From contig NZ_JXRQ01000015.1 of assembly GCF_000829445.1 (NCBI RefSeq), forward strand, positions 1 to 64,000: DNA of 64,000 bases, in the 5' to 3' direction. The notes beneath the pieces were generated by a model. The model was not told where the DNA came from and made no database searches. It saw only the letters and a program-made list of their open reading frames with translations. The stretch is from Jeotgalibacillus alimentarius (GTDB lineage: Bacteria; Bacillota; Bacilli; Bacillales; Jeotgalibacillaceae). Numbering within the stretch: the stretch's first letter is position 1; each line of letters begins with the position of its first letter. Position numbers and translations under genes: made by a program. Of the stretch, positions 1-7,837 are shown one piece after another.

Positions 1-25
1 TAAACCAGCACAAATATTTGGTAAT

Positions 26-69
26 AAAAGGCGCCGACCATCTTTTTAGATGATCAGCGCCTTTTATTT
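26..69. terminator. bidirectional intrinsic terminator
   Basis: AAAAGGCGC and GCGCCTTTT arms enclose a further ATCT/AGAT inner stem, and a T-rich run follows on both strands. It ends the asnB transcript on the minus strand and probably an unseen gene to the left on the plus strand. Confidence 0.75.
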
Positions 70-110
70 TAGTCTTTGGCTAGTTTTTGTCCCAGCCTCT
101 TTCTATATAC

Positions 111-1946
111 TTACACGTCAAACTTCACCCCATACATATCAAACCAGGCATCCAGCTGAACCAGATAGGCGATCAGCTGTGGGCCTTTCATTAACTGACC
201 GAACCAGGGCACTTTGAATGAGGCACCGTCAGTCTGTATTAATTCTTCAAGATTGGCACGTTCGAACAGTTCAGGTAATACTGACTGGCTTTTTGATAAG
301 GCTTCACTGAGCATGTGCTTGACTGCTGCTGTATATGCCGGGTGGTACGTTTTAGGGTAGGGACTCTTCTTCCGGTACAGAACTTCGTCAGGAAGCAGAC
401 CTTCAAGTGCTTTACGAAGGATACCCTTTTCCCGGCCGCCGAGCTGTTTCATCTCCCATGGGATATTCCAGGCGTATTCCACAATCCTGTGATCGGCAAA
501 TGGCACGCGCACTTCCAGGCCTGCAGCCATACTCATCCGGTCTTTCCGGTCGAGCAGTGTGGTCATAAAGCTAGTCATATTTAAGTAGGCCATTTCACGA
601 CGCTTTTGAGTCAGCTCATCTTCCCCATCAAACTCAGGTGTTTCTGCTCTGATCATGCGGCTTTGTTCGATCATACTGTCTGCCAGCAGCAGTTTTCCTC
701 TCCACTCAGGCTGCAGCAATGTCTCTCTTTCCTGCACAGACGTAATCCACGGAAACCCTTCCCGCATCAGGAGTTCTTCACGCTGAAACCATGGGTATCC
801 CCCAAAAATCTCATCTGCACATTCCCCGCTCAACGCTACTGTGAAGTCTTTTTTCACCTGTTCGCAAAACCATAACAGAGATGAATCAATATCAGCCATA
901 CCGGGGAGATCATGTGCGCGTACAGCATCCTTCAAGCGCTCTGCAAGCTCTGACTGCGAGATCACTTTATCATGATGGACTGTCGAGAGATGAGCAGACA
1001 TTTGACTGATCCATGGCCCGTCATCACTCGGTTTAAATTGATCCGGCTTATAATGCAGATCGTTTTCTTCATAACTGATCGAGCACGTATGAAGTTTTTC
1101 ATTCAGGTGAGCCACTGCTGCAGCGCTGATTGCACTTGAATCCACACCGCCTGATAAAAAGGTGCAGATCGGCTTATCAGATACCAGCTGTCTGCTGACA
1201 GTGTCCTCAAAAAGCTCTCTCAGGTACACAGCTGTTTCCTCTTCATTGTGTGTGTGATTCTCACTTTTCACATTCCAGTAACGCCACTTTTTCAAACCCG
1301 TTCTGGTGTATTTAAAGGCATGAGCAGGTCTCAATTCATTAATTCCTTTAAAAACACCGCTGCCAGGTTTTCTTGCCGGTCCGATGCTCAGTAACTCCTG
1401 CAGACCCTCCCTTGTGATCAGTGCTCTCTGATGCGGATGTGCAAGAATCGCTTTTAACTCAGAGCCAAAGATCAATTCACCCTCTTTTTCTGCATAAAAA
1501 AACGGCTTTACCCCAAGTCTATCACGTGCCCCAAAGCACTCTTCCCGCTTGTGATCCCAAACCGCAAATGCAAATATGCCGTTAAAATGAACAGGACATT
1601 CCTCTCTCCATTCGATATAAGCCCTGAGCACAACCTCTGTATCAGATCTGGAGATAAACGAATGCCCTCTCTTTTTTAATTCGTTTCTGAGTTCATCTGT
1701 ATTATATAATTCACCATTATAGATCAGCGTATATTCGCCAGCCGCTGTTTTGATATTCATTGGCTGTGCACCGCCGGCAGGATCTATGACCGTCAGACGT
1801 GTATGCCCAAACAGCGCATGATGCATTGCTTTGATACCAAATGCGTCAGGCCCTCTTTTACCAAGTGTACTGACCATCTTCTCTATGGTTTGCCATTCGC
1901 TAGTCAGCGGGCGTTTCCAGCTGATCCAGCCAGTTATTCCACACAT
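111..1946 (-). CDS. asnB: asparagine synthase (glutamine-hydrolysing)
   Basis: Converts aspartate to asparagine using ATP and glutamine in the cytosol. The start is set by the MCGITGW motif: the mature N-terminal Cys2 is the amidotransferase nucleophile, and an AAAGGCGGTG ribosome site lies just upstream. A longer reading frame from 1973 would bury this cysteine. The N-terminal class II glutaminase domain (about 1-210, with RGPD and YNGELYN motifs) is followed by the synthetase domain with the SGGVDSS ATP-pyrophosphatase loop near residue 260 and the GECADEIFGGYPW segment. Its 611 residues match AsnB/AsnO of Bacillus. It lies downstream of two acetyltransferase genes on the same strand and may be co-transcribed with them. 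Function is confident; which AsnB paralogue it equals is not. Confidence 0.93.
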   Translation of the reverse strand: MCGITGWISWKRPLTSEWQTIEKMVSTLGKRGPDAFGIKAMHHALFGHTRLTVIDPAGGAQPMNIKTAAGEYTLIYNGELYNTDELRNELKKRGHSFISRSDTEVVLRAYIEWREECPVHFNGIFAFAVWDHKREECFGARDRLGVKPFFYAEKEGELIFGSELKAILAHPHQRALITREGLQELLSIGPARKPGSGVFKGINELRPAHAFKYTRTGLKKWRYWNVKSENHTHNEEETAVYLRELFEDTVSRQLVSDKPICTFLSGGVDSSAISAAAVAHLNEKLHTCSISYEENDLHYKPDQFKPSDDGPWISQMSAHLSTVHHDKVISQSELAERLKDAVRAHDLPGMADIDSSLLWFCEQVKKDFTVALSGECADEIFGGYPWFQREELLMREGFPWITSVQERETLLQPEWRGKLLLADSMIEQSRMIRAETPEFDGEDELTQKRREMAYLNMTSFMTTLLDRKDRMSMAAGLEVRVPFADHRIVEYAWNIPWEMKQLGGREKGILRKALEGLLPDEVLYRKKSPYPKTYHPAYTAAVKHMLSEALSKSQSVLPELFERANLEELIQTDGASFKVPWFGQLMKGPQLIAYLVQLDAWFDMYGVKFDV

Positions 1947-1994
1947 ACTCTGCCACCGCCTTTCATCAGGCATTATATGTGCAGATAACGCGGA

Positions 1995-2438
1995 TTAGAA
2001 CGTATAGCGGGCGACCTGCTCACCATCCACCATAAACCCTTCCTGTTCCTTAAAACCCATTTTGGTATATAGGTCTTTGGCAAATGTATTCTCCGGTTCA
2101 TAAGAGAGCGTAATCGTTGTATGGCGATCTTCTTTACGCTGTCTGATATCCTCTATCACACATTCAATTGCTGCTCTCCCGTACCCTTTTCCCTGATGTT
2201 TTTCATCAATCATCATTCTGTACATCCAGTATTCACCATCATCTTCATCTATGCCATATAACGTGAAGCCCACCATTTCATCTCCAGCATAAATTCCCTG
2301 AGCAACAAATTCAGGCAGAAAATTCAGCTGTGCCAGTGAAACAGCATTGGAGGCAACAAAATATTCCTGATCCTCCCTCACTTTCAGGCTGATGGCTTTT
2401 AGCCAGTTGTCTTTATTGATTTGTTTGAGATGGACCAT
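1995..2438 (-). CDS. GNAT acetyltransferase, spermine/spermidine (BltD-like) type
   Basis: A 147-residue single-domain GNAT enzyme. The acetyl-CoA binding signature is visible as HQGKGYGRAA (about residues 82-91), preceded by the YRMMIDEK strand and followed by the ENTFAKDLYTKMGF segment typical of the family. The N-terminal pattern (NKDNWLKAISLKV, then an aromatic-rich stretch) resembles BltD/PaiA diamine acetyltransferases, so a polyamine substrate is plausible but inferred. A strong AAAGGAG site precedes ATG. The gene overlaps the 3' end of the upstream acetyltransferase by 26 bases, so the two are almost certainly co-translated. Confidence 0.75.
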   Translation of the reverse strand: MVHLKQINKDNWLKAISLKVREDQEYFVASNAVSLAQLNFLPEFVAQGIYAGDEMVGFTLYGIDEDDGEYWMYRMMIDEKHQGKGYGRAAIECVIEDIRQRKEDRHTTITLSYEPENTFAKDLYTKMGFKEQEGFMVDGEQVARYTF

Positions 2439-3264
2439 GTTTATTCTCCTTTTTATAAGCTTTGATCAAGTCTGCAACCGGAATGCCGTCTATTGTCATT
2501 CCTGATATATTGCAGTTTTCAAGCGCTACTCCCGACATGTCAGCTGTCCTGAAAACAGAACCGCTCAAATCAGTGAACCAGAATGTTGTGTGTTGAACTG
2601 TCGCATCAGCGATAAGGCTTTCAGATAAATTCACGTTTTGAAATCTAGCCTGTTGCATCGCTGCATTTGAAATATGTAATGATCTTATATTTGCATCTGT
2701 TATTTTCACTGACTGTGCGTTAACAGAAATCAATTCTGCCTGAGAGTAGTCCTGATCCTGCCTCTGGTTAAAATCATTTTTTGAATCCTCATGGCCATCA
2801 AGCTTCTTTTCAAACATTAACTCCTCTGTTTCCCACACACACGTATACCCCACTGCCTCGTAAAAATGGCGGTTGTTTATCTGTTTTGCGGAGGTTTCAA
2901 GCTTCCAGCGTGTGACGTCGGGATAGATTTTTTCAATTAATTGAATAGCCTCTTTTCCATAGCCTTTCCCCTGCTGTTTTTGATCAATAAATATCCGGTC
3001 AATCCTTGCGTAATGAGAGGCAGGTATTGTTAAAATGACTCCGCCAATTAACGTATCACCTTTATATATCCCATAAGTATGAAGATGCATGATCATATAA
3101 GACATCATATCTTCAGAATCATAACCGGGCGGCTGAATATTAGCGTCATTCTCCCCTTCAGCAAGCCAGACAGACGCCTCATGACTGAAAACTGCCGCTG
3201 ATAAAGCTGTGAGCTCCTTGATCATTGAGTTATCTGCTTTGATTAGTTTCATTTCACTTTGCAT
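2413..3264 (-). CDS. GNAT acetyltransferase with C-terminal pentapeptide-repeat-like domain
   Basis: Residues 1-150 form a GNAT domain (KQQGKGYGKEAIQLIE acetyl-CoA loop, then NNRHFYEAVGY). The remaining ~130 residues contain successive AxLxN-like five-residue steps (ARFQNVNLSESLIADATVQ, then FRTADMSGVALENCNISGM), which suggests a right-handed beta-helix. Start: an ATG at 3264 preceded by GGGGGA at 7-nt spacing is preferred; the ATG at 3279 has no ribosome site and lies against the upstream terminator. Substrate unknown. The two-domain layout is unusual; it could be a bifunctional protein or an acetyltransferase with a binding tail. Confidence 0.7.
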   Translation of the reverse strand: MQSEMKLIKADNSMIKELTALSAAVFSHEASVWLAEGENDANIQPPGYDSEDMMSYMIMHLHTYGIYKGDTLIGGVILTIPASHYARIDRIFIDQKQQGKGYGKEAIQLIEKIYPDVTRWKLETSAKQINNRHFYEAVGYTCVWETEELMFEKKLDGHEDSKNDFNQRQDQDYSQAELISVNAQSVKITDANIRSLHISNAAMQQARFQNVNLSESLIADATVQHTTFWFTDLSGSVFRTADMSGVALENCNISGMTIDGIPVADLIKAYKKENKHGPSQTNQ

Positions 3265-3279
3265 ACCTGATTCCCCCAT

Positions 3280-3308
3280 AAATAAAGGCAGCGCAAAAGA
3301 GCGCTGCC
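3280..3308 (-). terminator. intrinsic terminator of the DUF302 gene
   Basis: Perfect 8-bp stem GGCAGCGC/GCGCTGCC with a 6-nt loop, followed on the minus strand by TTTATTT. It lies 72 bases after the DUF302 stop and directly before the next ribosome site. Confidence 0.8.
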
Positions 3309-3379
3309 GTTCCTTTGTTTTCTATATACTCTTATCCATACACCCAATCAGACGCTGCTCAATGTCAGCAGCAAGTGTT

Positions 3380-3694
3380 TTAATCTACCATCTGGATGAG
3401 CGACGTCGGTTTAGGCATACCTATTTTTGTCGTTCCATTTTCATCGTACACAACCATCTTACAAGGCAGGAAGTAACCTGCTAACAGGTTTTTCTCCAGT
3501 ACATTTTTCGCTTCTTTAGGGTTACATACTTCAAGCACATGATAAGTCTGATCAAAGTCCAGCCCTTTTTCCTGCAGCTTATTTTTGATATCGAACTGCC
3601 ACAGGACGCCGAACTGTTCTTCTTTCAGGTTGTTCTCAAGTGTTGTCATTGCTTCTTCAACTGACTGTTTTGTTTCCACTGTGTAATGAAACAT
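3380..3694 (-). CDS. DUF302 domain protein
   Basis: A 104-residue cytosolic protein. The pattern FHYTVETKQSVEEAMTTLE at the N terminus and LLAGYFLPCKMVVYDENG at about residues 70-87 are typical of the DUF302 family, which forms small alpha/beta dimers and often lies beside sulfur-metabolism genes. AAAGGGG precedes ATG by 8 nt. No biochemical role is established for the family, and no neighbour here gives a strong hint beyond the sulfur operon about 3 kb away. Monocistronic, closed by its own terminator. Confidence 0.8.
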   Translation of the reverse strand: MFHYTVETKQSVEEAMTTLENNLKEEQFGVLWQFDIKNKLQEKGLDFDQTYHVLEVCNPKEAKNVLEKNLLAGYFLPCKMVVYDENGTTKIGMPKPTSLIQMVD

Positions 3695-3751
3695 GATGAT
3701 GCCCCTTTCTGAATTAAGGTTACATCATTACAATACCCTGATGAGTATTAA

Positions 3752-5317
3752 TTAATCAGAAAGCAGGATCTGTTTTCTTTTGAGAAGCTGTTTGAATTCC
3801 AGGTCCAGTTCCTCACTCGGCGTTATGCTGAGACGGCTTAATACTTCAGTTATTTTCGTCTCTACCTTTAGCAGTTCATCCGCTGTTTCATCATGTTCTT
3901 TTGGCTTATGCTCACGATACGATTTGAAATCCCCATCAAACACTGTCAGCTTTCCGTTCTTAATTTCAAGTACTCTGTCTGCGATTTTAGTGACCATTTT
4001 CCGGTCATGCGTGATAAAAAGCACTGTTCCCCTGTATTCTTTCAATAACCCCTCAAGCGCCTCGACTGCCTGAATATCAAGGAAGTTCGTCGGTTCATCC
4101 ATGATCAGCACGTTCAGATTGCTGACAAATATTTTAGCAAAAGCCACCTTGACCCTTTCTCCTCCTGAGAGTACATGAACCGGCTTGAATACATCGTCAC
4201 GGTAAAAATGCAGACGTGCCAAGATGGTTCTGACAATATCCTCTGTCTGAATTGCATCTTTCATTACATTTTCTAAAATGGTTTTATCCTGTTTCAAAAT
4301 ATCAAGGTTCTGACTGAAGTAGCCAAACCTGACTGATGGTGACACTTTTATTCCTTCATGGGCGGCAAGGATTGCCTTGATCAGCGTCGTTTTACCAGTA
4401 CCGTTACCACCAATTAAAGCTGTTTTCTGCCCGCCTTTCAGATAAAAAGGCTTAAGTGCAAACAACTCTTTATCTCCGACCCTCAAGATCTGTTCTTCAA
4501 ACCGGATAATCGGGCGGCCTTTCATATCTGATTCATTCGGCAGCGTCATTTTAATAGGAGCCGCTTCTTTCGGCCGCTCAATCTTTTCCATCTGATCCAG
4601 TCTTGTTTCAAGCGCTTTTGCAGTCTGTCTTAGCTTCTTTTGTTTCTTTGCAAAATAAGGTTTTGCGTTTTTAGCTGATGAGGCTGTTCCATCTGTCGGC
4701 TTTACTGTTGCGCGTTTTGCCCGCTTTTCTTTTTCTTCAATGGCTGCTTCGAGCTGCTTTTTCTTCCGTAAATATTGTTCATGTGCTGCTTCCTGCTGAC
4801 GGAATTCAAGCTGTTTGTGGTCAGCATAGTCCTGATAATTGCCCTTGTACTCTTTTAGACGGCCATCTTCAATCTCCCATATTTTTGTACAAAGCAGATC
4901 CAGAAATGTCCGGTCATGCGAGACAAGAATCATTGAACCCTGAAACCTGGACAGGTGCTGCTCAAGCGTTTTTACGCGCTCCACATCGAGATTTGTCGTC
5001 GGTTCATCAGCAAGCAGCAGGTCAGGATTCTCTGCAAATGCCTGGTTAATATAATCCTGCGTAACTTCGCCGCCGCTTTGTACAGTATCCGTGCGCTTCA
5101 GCTGCGGAAGAAGGGTGATCCGTCCATTTCTGAAGATCTCCTCTTCCTCCTGCTGAATCTTTCCACTGATCAGATGAAGAAGCGTGGATTTCCCGGAACC
5201 GTTTTTACCAACAAGTCCAATCCGGTCTCCTTTTCTGATTTCCAGGTCTTCAATATCAAAAAGTACCCGTTCTCTCACTGCATAATGAATATTCTTTATT
5301 GAACAAATGACAGTCAT
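3752..5317 (-). CDS. Vga-type ABC-F ribosomal protection ATPase
   Basis: Two ABC domains and no membrane segment, the hallmark of ABC-F proteins that bind the ribosomal E site and displace peptidyl-transferase antibiotics. Walker A motifs GKNGSGKSTL (about residue 35) and GGNGTGKTTL (about 310); Walker B LLLADEPTTNLD and VLIMDEPTNFLD; second signature VLSGGERVKVA. The first signature is a modified QSGGEVTQDY, and the charged inter-domain linker and C-terminal TKITEVLSRLSI segment closely resemble Vga(A) of staphylococci (lincosamide, pleuromutilin, streptogramin A). I recall these motifs rather than having aligned them. ATG at 5317 follows GGGGATGA; the longer frame to 5431 runs through the leader terminator and is rejected. 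521 residues, full length. Confidence 0.85.
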   Translation of the reverse strand: MTVICSIKNIHYAVRERVLFDIEDLEIRKGDRIGLVGKNGSGKSTLLHLISGKIQQEEEEIFRNGRITLLPQLKRTDTVQSGGEVTQDYINQAFAENPDLLLADEPTTNLDVERVKTLEQHLSRFQGSMILVSHDRTFLDLLCTKIWEIEDGRLKEYKGNYQDYADHKQLEFRQQEAAHEQYLRKKKQLEAAIEEKEKRAKRATVKPTDGTASSAKNAKPYFAKKQKKLRQTAKALETRLDQMEKIERPKEAAPIKMTLPNESDMKGRPIIRFEEQILRVGDKELFALKPFYLKGGQKTALIGGNGTGKTTLIKAILAAHEGIKVSPSVRFGYFSQNLDILKQDKTILENVMKDAIQTEDIVRTILARLHFYRDDVFKPVHVLSGGERVKVAFAKIFVSNLNVLIMDEPTNFLDIQAVEALEGLLKEYRGTVLFITHDRKMVTKIADRVLEIKNGKLTVFDGDFKSYREHKPKEHDETADELLKVETKITEVLSRLSITPSEELDLEFKQLLKRKQILLSD

Positions 5318-5349
5318 GTTCTCATCCCCTATTTTTTCTTTATAGGGAC

Positions 5350-5385
5350 AAAAAAGCCCCCTGTCCGTTTTCACAGACAGGGGGC
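5350..5385 (-). terminator. leader attenuator terminator of the ABC-F gene
   Basis: Perfect 10-bp stem GCCCCCTGTC/GACAGGGGGC with a 10-nt loop and six T residues on the minus strand, placed 33 bases before the ABC-F start and downstream of its promoter. A premature terminator in this position implies conditional read-through. Confidence 0.8.
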
Positions 5386-5408
5386 ACTTTGGGTATACGC
5401 AAATAAAC

Positions 5409-5424
5409 CACGACAGCTGTCGTG
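5409..5424 (-). promoter_or_regulatory. self-complementary leader segment, possible anti-terminator element
   Basis: The 16-base sequence CACGACAGCTGTCGTG is perfectly palindromic. It shares GACAG/CTGTC with the terminator arms at 5356-5385, so alternative, mutually exclusive pairing with the terminator is possible. Role is inferred. Confidence 0.5.
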
Positions 5425-5537
5425 AGCGCAAACCCGGAGTGGATCAATCCTATCTGGAAAACGGATGATGCGTGTGAAGACAGACTGGTTGCGTGTGTCA
5501 TTCAGCACTTCATTCATCTGTGTTTTCAAAAAGAGGA

Positions 5538-5549
5538 TTAGTTCCACAT
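5538..5549 (-). CDS. three-codon leader ORF (Met-Trp-Asn)
   Basis: Minus strand ATG-TGG-AAC-TAA, preceded by AAAGGGTGA at about 9-nt spacing and lying about 30 nt after the predicted transcription start. Very short upstream ORFs followed by a terminator are a known design for antibiotic-induced ABC-F genes: a drug-stalled ribosome changes leader folding. Translation is not proven. Confidence 0.5.
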   Translation of the reverse strand: MWN

Positions 5550-5584
5550 TCGCCCGGGTCACCCTTTCGTTGTTTGTTATCATC

Positions 5585-5614
5585 ATCTTATGGCAAACAG
5601 TTATTTTCTGTCAA
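5585..5614 (-). promoter_or_regulatory. vegetative promoter of the ABC-F leader
   Basis: TTGACA at 5614-5609 (minus strand), 18-nt spacer, TAAGAT at 5590-5585. It gives a leader of about 260 nt before the ABC-F start. Confidence 0.65.
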
Positions 5615-5763
5615 GGACTTTTGAGGGATAGTGGCGAACGGATGGGGTGGTTCAGAAGATTAACGCTAGTGTTCAGGAGATTTCGACGGTAGGCCATGAA
5701 ATTAACAAGATGGTTCATGAAATCATTCCATTGGACCTACACAACTTCCATGATATTTTCTGC
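5615..5763. other. intergenic, no gene supported
   Basis: This stretch lies between the ABC-F promoter and the tauE terminator. A short plus-strand frame from about 5647 resembles a helical repeat weakly reminiscent of chemoreceptor helices, but it has no ribosome site and no homology I recognise. I see nothing else. Confidence 0.4.
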
Positions 5764-5811
5764 AAAAAAATCTGGCTCCCCCCAGAAAAGTTCATTCCAG
5801 GGTCACCAGAT
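5764..5811 (-). terminator. probable terminator of the cstR operon
   Basis: ATCTGG/CCAGAT outer stem with a GC-rich inner pairing and seven T residues on the minus strand, just after the tauE-like stop codon. The inner part is imperfect. Confidence 0.6.
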
Positions 5812-5815
5812 CGTT

Positions 5816-6595
5816 TTACATCAGAATATCCAGCCAGATTTTAATGGCAGTTGCTAAAATAATCAGTGCCAGTAAGATCTGCAGAATTTTCGTGTTCATT
5901 TTTTTACCCAATTTGGCACCAAGCGGCGCAGCGATTAAGCTCGCAACCACCATCACGAGTGCAGGCAAATATTCGACCTGCCCTGTTGTGACTTTACCAA
6001 TTGTTGTGCCAATCGAAGCGATGAAAGTAATCGCAAGTGATGAAGCAATCGTTACCCTTGTTGGAATCTTCAGAACGACCAGCATAATCGGTACGAGTAA
6101 AAATGCACCCGCTGCTCCGACAATACCGGCACTGAATCCTACAATGAACGCTAAAATTGCAGCAAGCCATTTATTAAATGTAATCTGATCAAAAGGAATA
6201 TCCTCCCGACCCTTTTTAGGCACAAACATCATAACAGCTGCAATGAGTGCCAGTACGCCGTACACTGTATTGATTGTCGCTTCAGACATCGCCTGTGAGC
6301 CTACACCGCCAATCAGACTTCCGATCAGCACACTGACGCCCATATAGATAATCAGCGTTTTATTCAGATATCCGCCCTTACGATAAGCCCACACTCCGCC
6401 AATGGTTGCAAAGAATACCTGTACAGCTGAAATTCCGGCAACTTCATGAGCCGAGAATGCGGCAAGACCAAATAACGGCGGGATATAAAGCAGCATCGGG
6501 TATTTTATAATTGAGCCGCCGATCCCAAGCATTCCGGAAATATAAGAGCCTACAAATCCAATTAAAAATAATACAATAAACAGTTCAATACTCAA
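5816..6595 (-). CDS. tauE: TauE/SafE family sulfite/sulfonate exporter
   Basis: A 259-residue integral membrane protein of the TauE/SafE (DUF81) family with about eight hydrophobic segments and the duplicated G-rich motifs [20 protein letters not shown] (N half) and [17 protein letters not shown] (C half). Start is TTG at 6595, supported by a near-perfect AGGAGGTGG seven bases upstream. It is the last gene of the cstR-dsrE-tauE operon. By analogy with staphylococcal cst operons it probably moves sulfite, thiosulfate or a related sulfur anion across the membrane; the substrate is inferred from context. Confidence 0.85.
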   Translation of the reverse strand: MSIELFIVLFLIGFVGSYISGMLGIGGSIIKYPMLLYIPPLFGLAAFSAHEVAGISAVQVFFATIGGVWAYRKGGYLNKTLIIYMGVSVLIGSLIGGVGSQAMSEATINTVYGVLALIAAVMMFVPKKGREDIPFDQITFNKWLAAILAFIVGFSAGIVGAAGAFLLVPIMLVVLKIPTRVTIASSLAITFIASIGTTIGKVTTGQVEYLPALVMVVASLIAAPLGAKLGKKMNTKILQILLALIILATAIKIWLDILM

Positions 6596-6628
6596 AACTC
6601 AGCCACCTCCTGGCATTCTCTTTTGGAC

Positions 6629-7105
6629 TTAGATAAACAGATTCACATTCCCGTCTTCTGCATCTGCCAGGTATGCTGCAACGCCTGCATATTCAATCTC
6701 TTCAAGCAGTTCTTCTTTGTGAAGCCCCAGAAGATCCATTGTCATTGTACATGCCACAAGCTTTACATCCTGTTCCTGAGCCATTTCAATCAGATTCGGA
6801 AGTTCCATGGCATTATGCTTTTTCATAACACCTTTAATCATTTTTTGTCCTAGACCACCGAAATTCATTTTTGACAGTCCCATTTTATCTGCACCCTTAG
6901 GCATCATTTTTCCGAACATCTTTTCCATACCGCTCTTTTGAACTTCCACATCTCCATCTTTACGAAGTGCATTCAATCCCCAGAATGTATGGAAAATCGT
7001 TACTTCATGATCGTAAGCTGCTGCACCGTTTGCAATAATATAGGCAGCCATCGCCTTGTCGTAGTCACCGCTGAATAATACAATTGTCGTTCGTTTCTTT
7101 TGCAT
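6629..7105 (-). CDS. DsrE/DsrF-like sulfur-relay protein
   Basis: A 158-residue protein of the DsrE/F/H-like family. Features seen: N-terminal TTIVLFSGDYDKAMAAYIIA strand-helix, the TFWGLNALRK segment, a Met/Gly/Lys-rich middle (about 60-95), and a VACTMTMDLLG motif near residue 120 whose cysteine is the expected persulfide carrier. Related proteins shuttle sulfane sulfur between rhodaneses and acceptors. It sits between cstR and tauE with its own AGGAGG site, and a CstR-like operator lies just upstream, so it is likely induced by persulfide or polysulfide stress. The exact acceptor is unknown. Confidence 0.82.
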   Translation of the reverse strand: MQKKRTTIVLFSGDYDKAMAAYIIANGAAAYDHEVTIFHTFWGLNALRKDGDVEVQKSGMEKMFGKMMPKGADKMGLSKMNFGGLGQKMIKGVMKKHNAMELPNLIEMAQEQDVKLVACTMTMDLLGLHKEELLEEIEYAGVAAYLADAEDGNVNLFI

Positions 7106-7128
7106 AAATGTAAATCCTCCTAAATTAA

Positions 7129-7146
7129 TTTACCCTATGGGGTATA
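7129..7146 (-). promoter_or_regulatory. CstR-like operator upstream of dsrE
   Basis: The 18-bp dyad TTTACCCT-AT-GGGGTATA lies between cstR and the dsrE-like gene. It overlaps a weak minus-strand TTGAAA promoter element, suggesting a second regulated start inside the operon. Confidence 0.6.
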
Positions 7147-7162
7147 TTTTTTTTCAAAAAAA

Positions 7163-7426
7163 TTACCTGCTTTTCACAAGCAGGTTCACCGCTTCTTTGA
7201 TTACATCGTCCGGCTCAAGATTTTCGTCTTCGTTTGCTTCTCTGACGCATGAGACCAGATTTTCACTCACGACTAATCCAATTGTCCGGTCGATCGCAGT
7301 ACGGATTGCTGACAGTTGAGTCACAACATCCTTACAATCTTTTTCTTCTTCCATCATTGCAAGTACACCGCGAAGCTGACCTTCCACCCGCTTTAGACGG
7401 TGAATAGACTGCTTTGAATAATCCAT
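7163..7426 (-). CDS. cstR: CstR persulfide-sensing repressor (CsoR family)
   Basis: An 87-residue all-helical DUF156/CsoR-family repressor. Start ATG at 7426 follows GGGAGGT; a longer frame is discarded because it runs through the promoter. Two cysteines, Cys31 in KDCKDV and Cys60 in ENLVSC, match the positions of the reactive pair in staphylococcal CstR. The histidine that copper-sensing CsoR uses before its second cysteine is replaced (ENLVS). The tail EAVNLLVKSR also matches CstR. It should bind TATACCCC-type operators, release on di- or polysulfide crosslinking, and so control its own operon and the rhodanese pair at about 43 kb. Assignment rests on motif recall. Confidence 0.88.
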   Translation of the reverse strand: MDYSKQSIHRLKRVEGQLRGVLAMMEEEKDCKDVVTQLSAIRTAIDRTIGLVVSENLVSCVREANEDENLEPDDVIKEAVNLLVKSR

Positions 7427-7469
7427 TAAGTGAACCTCCCTTGCTTGTTCAATGTTTATTACACGATTT

Positions 7470-7498
7470 ATAATATACCCCACATGGTATATTGTCAA
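7470..7498 (-). promoter_or_regulatory. cstR promoter with embedded CstR operator
   Basis: Minus strand TTGACA (7498-7493), 17-nt spacer, TATTAT (7475-7470). The spacer region is almost entirely occupied by the 18-bp dyad TATACCCC-AC-ATGGTATA (7474-7491), so repressor binding would exclude polymerase. This is clear autoregulation architecture. Confidence 0.8.
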
Positions 7499-7605
7499 GG
7501 TGTTTATTCTTTTTATCTTCCTATCCGGCAATTAGATGGTAGTGACCGCCGATCCGGTTGCAGTAGCTGCTCCACTGAATTAAAATCAGTCATTTCAAAA
7601 ATAAA

Positions 7606-7804
7606 GGCTTTGTTAAAGACCAATGATGTTTTCACAGCTGATGGTTGGAGCGGAAGGGGAACGACTCCAGCAGGAGAAGCGTGACAGGTGAGACCCCGCA
7701 AGCGCCCCGCGCTGAGGAGGGCCGATTGAACCGGAGCCAAAAGACGGCTCATGCGGAAAGCGTTCCCCCTGAAGCGGAAATCAGCAGCCAGATTTAACAA
7801 AGCC
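7606..7804 (+). repeat. MITE-like interspersed repeat, copy 1
   Basis: About 199 bp bounded by perfect 12-bp inverted ends, GGCTTTGTTAAA and TTTAACAAAGCC. The core contains GGAGCGGAAGGGG, GACTCCAGCAGGAGAAGC, CAGGTGAGACCCCGC and GCGGAAATCAGCAGCC, which recur at about 12.7, 42.7 and 54.7 kb. No transposase is encoded. Open frames through it are not credible genes. Confidence 0.8.
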
Positions 7805-7807
7805 AAA

Positions 7808-7834
7808 AATAAAAAGGCCGCATCAGCAGCCTTT
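7808..7834 (-). terminator. terminator of the rsbR-like gene
   Basis: AAAGGC/GCCTTT stem followed by TTTATTTTT on the minus strand, immediately after the stop codon and abutting the repeat. Confidence 0.65.
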
Positions 7835-7837
7835 ATA

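Noticed and set aside
1803-1988. Plus-strand frame antisense to the 5' end of asnB
   Set aside because: No ribosome site and no homology; asnB motifs account for the region.
5371-5586. 71-codon minus-strand frame through the ABC-F leader
   Set aside because: It begins at the predicted transcription start with no ribosome site, runs across the mini-ORF and ends inside the terminator stem; the regulated-leader reading explains the sequence better.
5647-5844. Plus-strand 65-codon frame with a chemoreceptor-like helix
   Set aside because: No ribosome site, runs through the tauE terminator into the tauE gene antisense, and similarity is too weak.
7513-7806. Minus-strand frame giving a 97-residue 'hypothetical protein'
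   Set aside because: It lies almost wholly in the interspersed repeat; the same peptide pattern recurs in other copies (42579-42800, 54598-54807) and is a repeat artefact.
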